Source of the DNA: Salinibacterium sp.
Lineage (GTDB): Bacteria; Actinomycetota; Actinomycetes; Actinomycetales; Microbacteriaceae
Assembly (NCBI GenBank): GCA_015234465.1
Contig: JADGNA010000023.1
Location: 248,001 to 312,000, forward strand
Direction: 5' to 3'
DNA length: 64,000 bases
Shown here: positions 16,589-27,542 of the stretch, piece by piece
Position numbering within the stretch: the first letter of the stretch is position 1
Layout of the letters: every line of letters starts with the position of its first letter
Program-made: the position numbers and the translations under genes
Notes under the pieces: model-generated
The model's input: the letters and a program-made list of their open reading frames with translations, nothing else
Databases searched by the model: none
Told to the model about the DNA's origin: nothing

Positions 16589-18203
16589 GACCCCCGCGTC
16601 GCTGCCGGCAATGCAGTGGCGGATGCTTCGGGGCGCCGTCCTGAGCACGTGGCGGTCATCCCTGCAGTTCCGCACTGTCGCGATCACGGTCGTGCTCTCG
16701 GGGCTCGCCGTCATGGTCATCGGCACCTACATGTCCACCGTGATCGCGGGCAACCTCTTCAACTCCCGCAAAGACCAGGTCGAGGCGGAGCACGCGCGGG
16801 CCACCCTGCTCGCGCAGGACTACTTCACGAGCGCGCTCGCAGCCGACGAGGCCGGGCGTGTGGACTTCGACGAACTGAGTCGCGACGTGCGCAACCGCAT
16901 CCTCTCGTCCACCACGAGCCCGGGCAGCACTGGCTTCGCGATGCTGCGGGCGCCCGGGCAGAGCACCCAGTTCACGATGCCGTCGACCGTCAGCCGGGGC
17001 TTCGAGTCGAGCATCCTGAGTCGCGACCTCCGCAGCGTCGTGCGGCAGGACACGGGCAGGGTCTACCTCCAGTCGGTCGAGCTGCCAGGCGGAACGCCGG
17101 GGCTCATCGCCGGCTCCCTCGTGACCGTGCCGTCCGCGGGAGGCTACGAGTTCTACCTCATCTTCGATCTCGGCGAGACGCAGCGCACGCTCGACTCGGT
17201 GCAGCAGACCCTCGTGATCGGCCTCGCGTCGCTCGTGCTGCTGATCGGGGGAGTCACGTGGATCGTCGTGCGGCTTGTGGTCGCTCCCGTGCGACTCGCC
17301 GCCGCGGCGAGTGAACGCCTCGCCGCCGGCCGACTCGAGGAGCGCATCCCCGAGCGGGGCGAAGACGTCATCGCGACCCTCGCGAGGTCGTTCAATGGCA
17401 TGGCAGACAGCCTCCAGCAGAAGATCACGCGGCTCGCCGAGGTGTCGCGGATGCAGCAGCGCTTCGTCTCCGACGTCTCCCACGAGTTGCGCACGCCCCT
17501 CACGACCATCCGCCTCGCGGGCGACGTGCTCTACGACCAGCGGGCCGACTTCAGCCCCACGACCGCGCGCACGGCGGAACTGCTCCACACGCAGGTCGAG
17601 CGCTTCGAGCTCCTCCTCGCCGACCTCCTCGAGATCAGCCGCTATGACGCGGGCGCGGTCGAGCTCGAACTCGAGCCCACCAACCTCGTGCGCCTCGCGG
17701 AGGACGTCGCGGAGACCATGGTTCCCATCGCGCAGGAGCACGGGTCCGACATCACGGTCGTCGCGCCGGGCGGGCACGTCGAGGCGGAGCTCGATCCCCG
17801 TCGCATCCGCCGCATCCTGCGCAATCTCCTCGGCAACGCGGTCGAACACGGCGAGGGGCAGCCCATCGTCGTCACGGTTGACAGCAACGAGACTGCGATC
17901 GGCCTGACGGTGCGCGATTACGGCGTCGGGATGACGGGGGCGCAGCTCGCGCGCGTCTTCGACCGGTTCTGGCGGGCGGACCCCTCGCGCAAGCGCACGA
18001 TCGGCGGCACGGGTCTCGGCCTGGCGATCGCCCAGGAGGACGCGGCGCTCCACTGCGGGCAGCTCGACGCCTGGTCACGAGCAGGCGAGGGAACCTGCTT
18101 CCGGCTCACGCTCCCGCGCCACCAGGGCGAGCCCGTCGGCGAGTCTCCGCTCGAGCTCCCCGAAGACGTCGACCCCTCCGAGGGCGGTGAGACGGATGCG
18201 TGA
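16575..18203 (+). CDS. mtrB: Sensor histidine kinase MtrB
   Basis: This 542-residue kinase has transmembrane helices at about residues 33-58 and 212-235, a long extracytoplasmic region between them, a HAMP domain, His303 in SDVSHELRTPLT, and an ATPase domain with NLLGNAVEH, DYGVGM and GGTGLGLAIA. The GTG start overlaps the end of mtrA by 14 bases. MtrB phosphorylates MtrA and is tuned by the lipoprotein LpqB encoded next. Confidence 0.95.
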   Translation: MPAAETPASLPAMQWRMLRGAVLSTWRSSLQFRTVAITVVLSGLAVMVIGTYMSTVIAGNLFNSRKDQVEAEHARATLLAQDYFTSALAADEAGRVDFDELSRDVRNRILSSTTSPGSTGFAMLRAPGQSTQFTMPSTVSRGFESSILSRDLRSVVRQDTGRVYLQSVELPGGTPGLIAGSLVTVPSAGGYEFYLIFDLGETQRTLDSVQQTLVIGLASLVLLIGGVTWIVVRLVVAPVRLAAAASERLAAGRLEERIPERGEDVIATLARSFNGMADSLQQKITRLAEVSRMQQRFVSDVSHELRTPLTTIRLAGDVLYDQRADFSPTTARTAELLHTQVERFELLLADLLEISRYDAGAVELELEPTNLVRLAEDVAETMVPIAQEHGSDITVVAPGGHVEAELDPRRIRRILRNLLGNAVEHGEGQPIVVTVDSNETAIGLTVRDYGVGMTGAQLARVFDRFWRADPSRKRTIGGTGLGLAIAQEDAALHCGQLDAWSRAGEGTCFRLTLPRHQGEPVGESPLELPEDVDPSEGGETDA

Positions 18204-19881
18204 GCGCGGCTCCCGGCGTCGGCTCGCGGCGGCCCTCGCCCTCCTCGGCATGGTCATCTCGCTCGCGGCCTGCAGCGGCATCCCCTCAAGCGGCCAGGTC
18301 GTCACAGGCTCCGAGGTGAGCCAGCAGGATCCCGGCGGCGCCGAGTACATCGTCGAGGGCCCGGCAGAGGGCGACAACATGGAACAGATCCTGCGCGGCT
18401 TCATCAGCGCCTTCAAGGGTTCGGGCAACTACGACGTCGCACGGCAGTTCCTTTCGTCCGGCTTCGTCAACGAGTGGGAGCCGCGCGAGAGCGTGCTCGT
18501 GCACTCGGGCAGCATCAACTACGTCGCGGCGTCTGAGGACACGATGGATGTCGTGGTCGGCTCGGCCACCGCATCCGTCGACGCGACCGGCTCCTACCGG
18601 CGATTTGCCGCAGCTCCCTCGACCCTTCACTACGAGTTCGTGCGCGAGGCGGGGGAGTGGCGCATCAGCGCGGCCCCCAACGGCATCCTGCTCTCAGAGA
18701 GCCAGTTCGACAACGTCTTCAGCGAGCACGTGCTCTACTTCGTCGACCCGGGCGGCACCGCCCTCGTTCCCGACCTGCGCTGGTTCCCGGCCGGGCCGAC
18801 GGCCGCCACGCGCGTCATGTCCGCCCTCCTCGCCGGCCCGCCCGCGTGGCTCGAGGGGGCTGCGACGACGGCGTTCCCCGCCGGCACCCAGTTGACCTCG
18901 CCGAAGCGCGTCGCGGTCGAGGGCTCCGTCGCATCCGTCGACCTCACGAGCGAGGCGCTCGCGGCGCCGGTCGGGCAACGCCAGCTCATGCGACTGCAGA
19001 TCGAGTCGAGCCTCGACCTCGTCACGGCCGTCAACATCTCGGTCGATGGCAGCCCCTTCGAGATCCCGGACCCCTCGCCCGGGATGCCGCAGCCCCGCTA
19101 CCAGGTCGACAACCGGCCGCTCGTGCTCGACGAAGGCGACTTCGGTTATTCGGCCAACGGCCAGGTGTCGCCGATCGACGGGCTCAGCGAGCAGGTCGAG
19201 GCGCTGTCGCCGCGCGCCGTGACGCTCGCGCGGGGAGGCGGCACGGCCGCGGTGCTGAACCAGGATGGCGTCGCTGTCGTCCGCCGCAACTCGGCACCCG
19301 TGCTGCTCGACACCCGGCCCGGCCTCGTCGCGCCCGGCCTCGACGGCTACGGCTACGTGTGGAGCGTGCCCGCCGACGCCCCCACGGCGCTCCGGGCGCT
19401 GGCCTTCGACGGCACCGTGCACGAGGTCACGAGCAACCTGCCGGCGGATGCCCGCGTCGCCGGCATGGAGGTCTCCCGCGACGGTGCGCGCATCGCGATC
19501 CTCCTCGCGACCCCGGCGGGTCCGCGCCTCCTCGTCTCGGCGATCGTCCGCGGCACGGGCGGCTCGAATGTGCCGACCGCGCTCGGCGTGCCCGTCATCG
19601 ACACGACGGTCGCCGGCACGGATGCCCGCGGCATCGCTTGGATCGACGGCACGACGGTCGCCACACTGACCTCGACCGGTGCCGACGTCTCGGTCGTCGC
19701 GCACCAGGTGGGCGGCAGCAGCGAATCGCTCGGTGCGCCCGATGATGCCGTGCAGATCGTCGGCGGCAACGGCGAGGCCGGACTGCGTGTGCTCGGCGCG
19801 GACGGCTCCCTCTCCGCCCGGCGGCCCAGCGGCTGGCAGACGACGCAGATCACGGCAGAGGTCCTCGCGGTGCAGCGCTAG
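18196..19881 (+). CDS. lpqB: Lipoprotein LpqB
   Basis: This 561-residue lipoprotein has a signal peptide with lipobox LAAC (Cys26), a GerMN domain in the first half (RYQVDNRPLVL follows it) and a C-terminal beta-propeller region. The ATG at 18196 overlaps the mtrB stop by 8 bases (ATGCGTGA); a GTG nine bases upstream is an alternative. LpqB interacts with the sensor region of MtrB and modulates MtrA phosphorylation in mycobacteria. No terminator is visible before comF. Confidence 0.93.
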   Translation: MRERGSRRRLAAALALLGMVISLAACSGIPSSGQVVTGSEVSQQDPGGAEYIVEGPAEGDNMEQILRGFISAFKGSGNYDVARQFLSSGFVNEWEPRESVLVHSGSINYVAASEDTMDVVVGSATASVDATGSYRRFAAAPSTLHYEFVREAGEWRISAAPNGILLSESQFDNVFSEHVLYFVDPGGTALVPDLRWFPAGPTAATRVMSALLAGPPAWLEGAATTAFPAGTQLTSPKRVAVEGSVASVDLTSEALAAPVGQRQLMRLQIESSLDLVTAVNISVDGSPFEIPDPSPGMPQPRYQVDNRPLVLDEGDFGYSANGQVSPIDGLSEQVEALSPRAVTLARGGGTAAVLNQDGVAVVRRNSAPVLLDTRPGLVAPGLDGYGYVWSVPADAPTALRALAFDGTVHEVTSNLPADARVAGMEVSRDGARIAILLATPAGPRLLVSAIVRGTGGSNVPTALGVPVIDTTVAGTDARGIAWIDGTTVATLTSTGADVSVVAHQVGGSSESLGAPDDAVQIVGGNGEAGLRVLGADGSLSARRPSGWQTTQITAEVLAVQR

Positions 19882-19970
19882 CCTCCCCTCACAGGCCGTG
19901 GCGGCGACTCCAGTCCCCGGGGCTGTGGCGGGGAGTCACGCACGCCTCGCCGAAGCGGCAGGCTGGCGCG

Positions 19971-20699
19971 GTGCCAGACCGAACCCTCCTCGACCTCGCG
20001 CGGATGGCTGCACTCGACGCACTCGCCGTGCTCCTGCCGGTCACCTGCGCCGGTTGCGGAGGGCCGGACCGGGCGCTGTGCGCGGAATGCCACGCGGCAC
20101 TCGACCAGCCCCTCATTCGCAGGCGGCTAGGCGCTGCCAGCGGGGAGCATCCGTCGACGCTGCCCGGGCTCGACATCGTCGCCGCCGTGACCTACGAGGG
20201 CACGGCGCGCAGCGCGCTCCTCGCCTTCAAGGAGCAGGGTCGCACCGACGTGGCAGGGGCGCTGGCCGTGCCATTCGGGCGTGCCATTGAGGCGGCCCTC
20301 GATGATCATCGCGGTCGCGTCCCGAGCGCGAGCGGCATCGTGCTCTGCCCCGTGCCCCAGGGAGCGGCGTCAGCGCGGGCACGCGGCTACGACCCCGTGC
20401 GGATGCTCGCGAGACGCATCACGGGACGTCACGTGCCGCCCCTGCTGTGCCGCGTCGCCCCCGCGGGAACGCAGAAGCTCCTGGGCGTCGAGGATCGGCT
20501 ACGCAACGCGCGCGGCACGCTACGGGCACGGCAGTCGCTGCGCGGGCTCGACGTGCTGCTCATCGACGACGTCGTGACCTCGGGCGCCACCCTCCTCGAG
20601 GCGGCTCGCGCCGTGCGGGAGGCGGGTGGTGAGGTCATCGGTGCCGCCGCGCTGGCCGCGACACCCCTGCGACACGCCGAGTCGCGAGCTCCGTCGTGA
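19971..20699 (+). CDS. ComF-family phosphoribosyltransferase-like protein
   Basis: This 242-residue protein has an N-terminal zinc-finger-like cluster (CAGCGG and LCAECH) and a C-terminal type I phosphoribosyltransferase fold with the PRPP-binding motif VLLIDDVVTSGAT. The family includes ComF proteins of natural transformation, but most actinobacterial members have unknown roles. It starts with GTG. It lies between lpqB and hpf, as in mycobacteria. There is no obvious ribosome binding site. Confidence 0.85.
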   Translation: MPDRTLLDLARMAALDALAVLLPVTCAGCGGPDRALCAECHAALDQPLIRRRLGAASGEHPSTLPGLDIVAAVTYEGTARSALLAFKEQGRTDVAGALAVPFGRAIEAALDDHRGRVPSASGIVLCPVPQGAASARARGYDPVRMLARRITGRHVPPLLCRVAPAGTQKLLGVEDRLRNARGTLRARQSLRGLDVLLIDDVVTSGATLLEAARAVREAGGEVIGAAALAATPLRHAESRAPS

Positions 20700-20804
20700 T
20701 GTTCTCGTGACTTCCACAGCGCACCGGGGCTACGGTGTGTGAAAGAGGCGCACTTGATCGCCTGGTTCGCGGTCGGTGCGTCGCCACAGAACCGGGAGGA
20801 CGCC

Positions 20805-21488
20805 ATGGAAATTTCCATCAACGGACGCAATGTGGGGATCACGGATCGCTTCCGTGAATACGCGACGGAGAAGGCGGAGAAGGTTTCCACTCTGCTGCCC
20901 AAGGCGATGGACTTTGAGATCAAGGTCAGCCGCCACAGCGACAGGAACGGGCAGCCCGGCGACGACAGGGTCGAGCTCATGATCATCGGGCCGGGACCAC
21001 TCGTGCGGGCCGAGGCTTCAGGCTCAGACAAGTACGTTGCCTTCGATGTCGCGCTCGGCAAGATCCTTGAGCAGATTCGCCGCGCGAAGGACCGGCTCAA
21101 GGTGCACCGTGGCCAGCATCGCCCGACGTCCCTGCAGGAGGCGTCCGCGGCGGGATTCAACGTCATCGACATCACGCCCGCCAGTCCCGAGGTGATCGAG
21201 AAGGTCACGACGGGATCCGTTCCCGTGGCCGCCGAGCCGGAGCCGGGCGATGACGACTGGAGCCCCGTCGTCATCCGCCGCAAGGTGTTCCCCTCGGCCA
21301 CCATGAAGGTCGACGAAGCGGTCGACCACATGGAGCTGGTCGGCCACGACTTCTACCTCTTCGTGGATGCGGAGACTGACCGGCCGAGCGTCGTCTACCG
21401 GCGCAAGGGCTGGGACTACGGGGTCATCTCCCTTGAAGACGAGGCCGAGGCGACGGAGGTGCGGGGCAAGCGACGCGCACGCGCCTGA
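20805..21488 (+). CDS. hpf: Ribosome hibernation-promoting factor, long form
   Basis: This 227-residue protein has an N-terminal S30AE/YfiA domain (residues about 1-100, MEISINGRNVGITDRFREY) and a C-terminal dimerisation domain (VVIRRKVFPSATMKVDEAV, FYLFVDAET, VVYRRKGWDYGVISL). Long-form HPF pairs 70S ribosomes into inactive 100S dimers. ATG 20805 is preceded by GGGAGGA. An upstream TACGGT hexamer at about 20732 could be the -10 element, giving a leader of about 60 bases. A strong terminator follows. Confidence 0.95.
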   Translation: MEISINGRNVGITDRFREYATEKAEKVSTLLPKAMDFEIKVSRHSDRNGQPGDDRVELMIIGPGPLVRAEASGSDKYVAFDVALGKILEQIRRAKDRLKVHRGQHRPTSLQEASAAGFNVIDITPASPEVIEKVTTGSVPVAAEPEPGDDDWSPVVIRRKVFPSATMKVDEAVDHMELVGHDFYLFVDAETDRPSVVYRRKGWDYGVISLEDEAEATEVRGKRRARA

Positions 21489-21501
21489 GTGAACGAACGA
21501 G

Positions 21502-21534
21502 CGGGCGGGCATCCGGTGCACGGATGCCCGCCCG
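21502..21534 (+). terminator. Hairpin terminator after hpf
   Basis: Perfect 14 bp arms (21502-21515 and 21521-21534, CGGGCGGGCATCCG and its complement) around loop GTGCA. The trailing T-tract is weak (TGTCGTCC), as in many actinobacterial terminators. Confidence 0.8.
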
Positions 21535-21558
21535 TGTCGTCCCCAGAATCGTGACGAC

Positions 21559-21564
21559 TAGGAT
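21559..21564 (+). promoter_or_regulatory. Candidate -10 element of secA
   Basis: TAGGAT lies about 100 bases upstream of the secA start and downstream of the hpf terminator. No convincing -35 is visible. Confidence 0.35.
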
Positions 21565-21663
21565 TGCTACGGTTAACGGTGCTGTGCGTGCGCGCCATCA
21601 GCTGGCGAGGGAGCCGGCCCGGGCCTGCCGGCACAACCCGACACAATCTTGAGGAGCAGATCC

Positions 21664-24486
<2,823 letters not shown>

Positions 24487-24554
24487 AGGGCGCCACGCAG
24501 CCCCGCCGTGCGGCCACGTCCCGAGCAGCAGCCTCGGGCGGGGCCGCACTTGCG

Positions 24555-25223
24555 TTGATCCTGTCGTGTACCTCGTGCAGCGTGGCGCCTACTGAGCCGT
24601 CGCGCTCGGCGCCTCCGACGTCCTCACCCACACCGGCCGTGGCTTGCCCAATCGGCGAGCCGCTGGGAAGCGGCGACGTCATCGCGCGCGAGACCATCAC
24701 CGACGTGCTCGGCTCCTACTGCGCGGTCTCTCCCTCGGCCGATTCTCCAGCACTGCAGCTCGATGAGGTGCGCTTCCGAATGGATGCGCTCGAGACGTGG
24801 GACTTCACGCGCGAGGAGGCGCACGCGGCGCAGAAGACGGCCGTGACCTTCCTCGTCGAGGAGGTGCTCGACTCATCGATCCTTGACACGCAGCAGAACG
24901 GCACGGTGGACGACTGGCATGCCGCGACGCCCTATCGTTTCGTTGACTTCGCTCCGACCGACGGCGTCGTGCTCCACGACCGCCTGCCTGCGCTTGCGCG
25001 GGACGGTGCGCCGCGGGCATCCGACATTCGTGTGACGGTCACACGGGTCACGGCACAGGGTGGCAAGTCGGGCCCGCGGTCACTCCTCGTCGTGCTGGAG
25101 GCGGATGCGAGCTACCGGGCGCAGGATGCGGCCTCGGTCGAGGCGCACGTCGACTACCAGCTGTCGTTCACTCCCGACGGCGGCATCATCGGCTATTCCT
25201 ACCGTTACGACATCGCCGACTGA
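24555..25223 (+). CDS. Probable lipoprotein of unknown function
   Basis: I do not recognise this protein of about 222 residues. The frame contains LILSC near its start, which would be a lipobox, followed by a Ser/Thr/Pro-rich spacer, so an exported lipoprotein is likely. Only a TTG (24555) and a GTG (24582) are available in frame as start codons. Upstream of the TTG the frame stays open back to secA and would encode a basic and hydrophobic stretch (RRAATSRAAASGGAALA) that looks like the missing part of a signal peptide, but with no standard start codon. The start is therefore uncertain. The mature part ends with a beta-rich segment (VEAHVDYQLSFTPDGGIIGYSYRY). Confidence 0.6.
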   Translation: MILSCTSCSVAPTEPSRSAPPTSSPTPAVACPIGEPLGSGDVIARETITDVLGSYCAVSPSADSPALQLDEVRFRMDALETWDFTREEAHAAQKTAVTFLVEEVLDSSILDTQQNGTVDDWHAATPYRFVDFAPTDGVVLHDRLPALARDGAPRASDIRVTVTRVTAQGGKSGPRSLLVVLEADASYRAQDAASVEAHVDYQLSFTPDGGIIGYSYRYDIAD

Positions 25224-25229
25224 CGCGCT

Positions 25230-25724
25230 TCAGAGCACGTTGATCGCGGTGGCGCGCCAGCGAGAGTCGAGCCCCTCGAGCCGGATTGCGACCGCCCTGC
25301 TGCGAGCGCGTCCGTGCACGATGACGGTCGCCTCGACGACGCCGTCTCGCGGTTCATCGGTCACGACCGTGCCGATCGTGAAGGTGGGGCGGGTGACCTG
25401 CTGGCTTCGTGCCCTGCGCGCGCGGTCGGAGAGCACGACACGCTTCAGGAGGTTGCGGTAGACGTCATCCGTCACCCAGCGAGCGATCTGCTGGAGGTCC
25501 CTCGCGCCGGCGAGGATCTCGACGACGCAGCGGGTGAGATTCTCGAGCAGGGGTCGCGGGTCGGGGAGGGCAGCGGATGCCGTCGGCTGGTGCCCGAAGA
25601 AGCTCTCCGGCTCGAAGGGGACCCGGATGACCTTGCTGGGCAGGCGCTCGGTCGTGGCGCGGAGTCGAGGCGTCGCCCCTGCGGCGGGTTCGTTCGTCGC
25701 GGCTGCGTGCATGGCTTGCGTCAT
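25230..25724 (-). CDS. Rv3235 family protein
   Basis: This 164-residue protein matches the Rv3235-like family found downstream of secA in actinobacteria. Recognisable parts are the LPDPRPLLENLTRCVVEILAG helix region and the C-terminal beta segments with VTDEPRDGVVEATVIVHGRARSRAVAIRLE. A GGAG Shine-Dalgarno sequence precedes the ATG. It is convergent with the lipoprotein gene. The function is unknown; the fold resembles an NTF2-like or secreted-substrate-associated small domain, but that is speculative. Confidence 0.75.
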   Translation of the reverse strand: MTQAMHAAATNEPAAGATPRLRATTERLPSKVIRVPFEPESFFGHQPTASAALPDPRPLLENLTRCVVEILAGARDLQQIARWVTDDVYRNLLKRVVLSDRARRARSQQVTRPTFTIGTVVTDEPRDGVVEATVIVHGRARSRAVAIRLEGLDSRWRATAINVL

Positions 25725-25784
25725 GGAGGGCTCCGTCGGGCTGCGTCGCCCGGCGGCGACTCATGGGGTATGTCGGATGCGGTC

Positions 25785-25860
25785 TACCCCCGTTCGGGGG
25801 TACGGAGAGACTCAAGCAGACAGTTGAGAAATAGTCCACGCCCCCGATTCGGGGCTGTGG
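25785..25860. repeat. Two similar GC-rich inverted repeats in a divergent intergenic region
   Basis: The first has perfect 7 bp arms (TACCCCC at 25785-25791 and GGGGGTA at 25796-25802) around GTTC. The second, at 25836-25860, pairs CCACGCCCC with GGGGC and GTGG across one bulged base. Both contain CCCCCG and TTCGGGG. They sit between the divergent Rv3235-like gene and the gene at 25904 and could be operators or leader hairpins. Confidence 0.55.
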
Positions 25861-25864
25861 AAAA
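25856..25864 (+). promoter_or_regulatory. DnaA-box-like 9-mer upstream of the gene at 25904
   Basis: TGTGGAAAA (complement TTTTCCACA) fits the general DnaA box pattern TTWTNCACA. It lies 40-48 bases upstream of the start codon of the next gene, the same distance as a matching box for the HTH gene at 26791. Confidence 0.4.
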
Positions 25865-25891
25865 CTCCGCCGTCACGGTTCCGGCTGGCCG

Positions 25892-25897
25892 TAGCGT
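25892..25897 (+). promoter_or_regulatory. -10 element of the gene at 25904
   Basis: TAGCGT, 6 bases before the ATG, with no Shine-Dalgarno sequence; consistent with a leaderless transcript. Confidence 0.5.
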
Positions 25898-25903
25898 CAC
25901 TCC

Positions 25904-26503
25904 ATGCGCTGGGACAACCTCTTCGATGACTTGGAGAGCCAGCTGGAGGGTGGCCTGAGGGCCGATGAAGCGGACCTCCTCGTCGAGGAGGAGCGGCTGC
26001 GGCTCGCGCGCCTCTCGCTTCGGGAGCGGCTCTCGGCCCTCATGCAGGAGGGCGGCGCGGTGCGACTCCTGCTCGTCTCGGGACAGACGGCCGACCTGAC
26101 GCCGGCGACCCTCGGCCGGGACTGGGTCTCGGGAGAGCTCGCCACCGTCGGCACGGCTCGCCACCACGCGATCGTGCCGTTCTCGGCGCTGCAGGGCGTT
26201 GTGCTCACAAGGGCACAGGTGTCGAACAGCATCGTCCCTTCCGCGCGCGCAGCCACGGCCGAGGGGGAGGGCCTCTCGGCGCGGCTTGGCCTCGGCTACG
26301 TGCTGCGAGACCTCTGTCGGCGCCGCTCGGCCGTCACGATCTCCTTCACAGCGGGAGGGACGGCGCACGGCACGGTCGACAGGGTCGGGCGCGACCACCT
26401 CGACCTGGCGGTGCACGAAGCGGGGGTTCCGCGCCGCGAGTCGTCGGTCTCGTACTACCGGGTCATCCCGCTCTCGGTCGTCGAGATGGTGCGAACCGGC
26501 TAG
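25904..26503 (+). CDS. Hypothetical protein with two small beta-barrel-like halves
   Basis: I do not recognise this 199-residue soluble protein. It starts with an acidic helical segment (WDNLFDDLESQLEGGLRADEADLLVEEERLRLARLSLRERL). Two beta-rich parts follow: VRLLLVSGQTADLTPATLGRDWVSGEL and VTISFTAGGTAHGTVDRVGRDHLDLAVHE. The second resembles the turn pattern of Sm-like or PRC-barrel folds (G-x-V-x-x-V-G-x-D-H-L-D-L). It converges on an HTH gene and lies near SAF and CpaE-like genes. A nucleic-acid- or ribosome-related role is possible but unproven. Confidence 0.6.
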   Translation: MRWDNLFDDLESQLEGGLRADEADLLVEEERLRLARLSLRERLSALMQEGGAVRLLLVSGQTADLTPATLGRDWVSGELATVGTARHHAIVPFSALQGVVLTRAQVSNSIVPSARAATAEGEGLSARLGLGYVLRDLCRRRSAVTISFTAGGTAHGTVDRVGRDHLDLAVHEAGVPRRESSVSYYRVIPLSVVEMVRTG

Positions 26504-26512
26504 CTCGCCGGA

Positions 26513-26791
26513 TCAGCGCGGGCCGATCGAGAGCTCCGGGATATCGGCGAACTCGGACTGGTTCCAGAGCCCGTGCCTGCGGTTCTCCTCGTACTTCGCG
26601 TCGATGTACGACTCGAGTACGGTGCGTTCGACGCGCCAGTGCCCGCCAGCCCCCACCTTGATGGCCGGAAGCTCGCCGGAACGCACCAGGCCGTACGCCT
26701 GGCTCGCCGAGATGTTGAGGATCTCGGCGACGTCGGCGATCGTGAGGAACCGACCGAGCGGCGCGGCCTCGTGCGCTCCGGAGCCATTCAT
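26513..26791 (-). CDS. Excisionase/MerR-type helix-turn-helix DNA-binding protein
   Basis: This 92-residue protein consists mainly of one helix-turn-helix domain: FLTIADVAEILNISASQAY (helices 1-3), GLVRSGELPAIKVGAGGHWRV (wing) and VLESYID. This is the HTH_17 pattern found in excisionases and BldC-like regulators. The C-terminus adds about 25 residues. There is no phage context, so a regulator is more likely than an excisionase. The ATG at 26791 lies 6 bases after CATAAT. It is convergent with the preceding gene and divergent from the SAF gene. Confidence 0.85.
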   Translation of the reverse strand: MNGSGAHEAAPLGRFLTIADVAEILNISASQAYGLVRSGELPAIKVGAGGHWRVERTVLESYIDAKYEENRRHGLWNQSEFADIPELSIGPR

Positions 26792-26797
26792 AGATCG

Positions 26798-26803
26798 ATT
26801 ATG
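26798..26803 (-). promoter_or_regulatory. -10 element of the HTH gene
   Basis: CATAAT on the minus strand ends 6 bases from the ATG at 26791; no Shine-Dalgarno sequence. Confidence 0.55.
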
Positions 26804-26830
26804 CGCCCGCGCCCCAGCGCGATGGGTCGT

Positions 26831-26839
26831 TGTGGATAA
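26831..26839. promoter_or_regulatory. Perfect DnaA box between HTH and SAF genes
   Basis: TGTGGATAA (complement TTATCCACA) is identical to the strongest E. coli DnaA box. It lies 40-48 bases upstream of the HTH start codon and about 70 bases upstream of the SAF gene. Confidence 0.5.
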
Positions 26840-26905
26840 CTTCACTCGTGCGCGGCCATCCCGCCGCACCATGGGTTCGCACGACGCGCAGACCGAAGGA
26901 GACGT

Positions 26906-27541
26906 ATGAGTCCACTGAGTGCCAGCGAGCAGGCCAGGCGGCCGTCGCGGCGGCGATGGTTCGACCCGCGGCTGGCCGTCGGCATCGCGTTGGTCGTCGC
27001 ATCCGTCGCCGGCGTCGTCATGTTGGTCGGCGCGGCCGACCGCACGGACACCGCGTATGCGGCAGGGTCTGCCCTCGCGATCGGAGACGTGCTCACGGTC
27101 GATGATCTCGTCGAGACTGAGGTTCGCCTGGGAGCCGCGACCCAGCACTACCTCACCCCGGCCGTCATGCCGGAGGGCGAGATCGTCGTGACGCGCACGA
27201 TCAGCGCCGGCGAACTGGTGCCCGCGAGCGCGGTGGGCCAAGCGAGGAGCGCGAACTGGGCATCCCTCGTCGTCGCGGTGAGCGGTGACCTGCCGCGGTC
27301 CGTCGGCGCGGGCACGGCGGTGGAGGTCTGGGCGACGGGCGAGGAGAACGAGACGCCCGGCGTCGTCGCGTCGGAGGCCACCGTGGTGGCGATCTCGAGC
27401 GGGGAGAGCATGGTCGCCGGGGCCGCCGTGTCGAGCGTCGAACTCGTCGTGCCGCGCGACCGCGTCGCGCGCCTCCTGCAGGCGAAGGCGGCGGGGGATT
27501 TCCTCTCGCTCGTGCCGGCCGCAATCCCCTTGGAGCACTGA
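26906..27541 (+). CDS. SAF domain-containing protein (CpaB/RcpC-like)
   Basis: This 211-residue protein has a basic N-terminus, one transmembrane helix (VGIALVVASVAGVVMLVGA, residues about 24-42) and a SAF domain (ALAIGDVLTVDDLVETEVRL, then GEIVVTRTISAGELVPASAV). Such proteins stabilise the outer part of Flp/Tad pilus machines, but no secretin is expected in this organism. AAGGAG precedes the ATG. The CpaE-like gene starts two bases after its stop, so they form an operon. No other pilus gene is present. Confidence 0.85.
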   Translation: MSPLSASEQARRPSRRRWFDPRLAVGIALVVASVAGVVMLVGAADRTDTAYAAGSALAIGDVLTVDDLVETEVRLGAATQHYLTPAVMPEGEIVVTRTISAGELVPASAVGQARSANWASLVVAVSGDLPRSVGAGTAVEVWATGEENETPGVVASEATVVAISSGESMVAGAAVSSVELVVPRDRVARLLQAKAAGDFLSLVPAAIPLEH

Positions 27542-27542
27542 C

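Noticed and set aside
26513-26791. Phage excisionase
   Set aside because: The HTH domain fits, but there is no integrase, att-like repeat or other phage gene, so a regulator is more likely.
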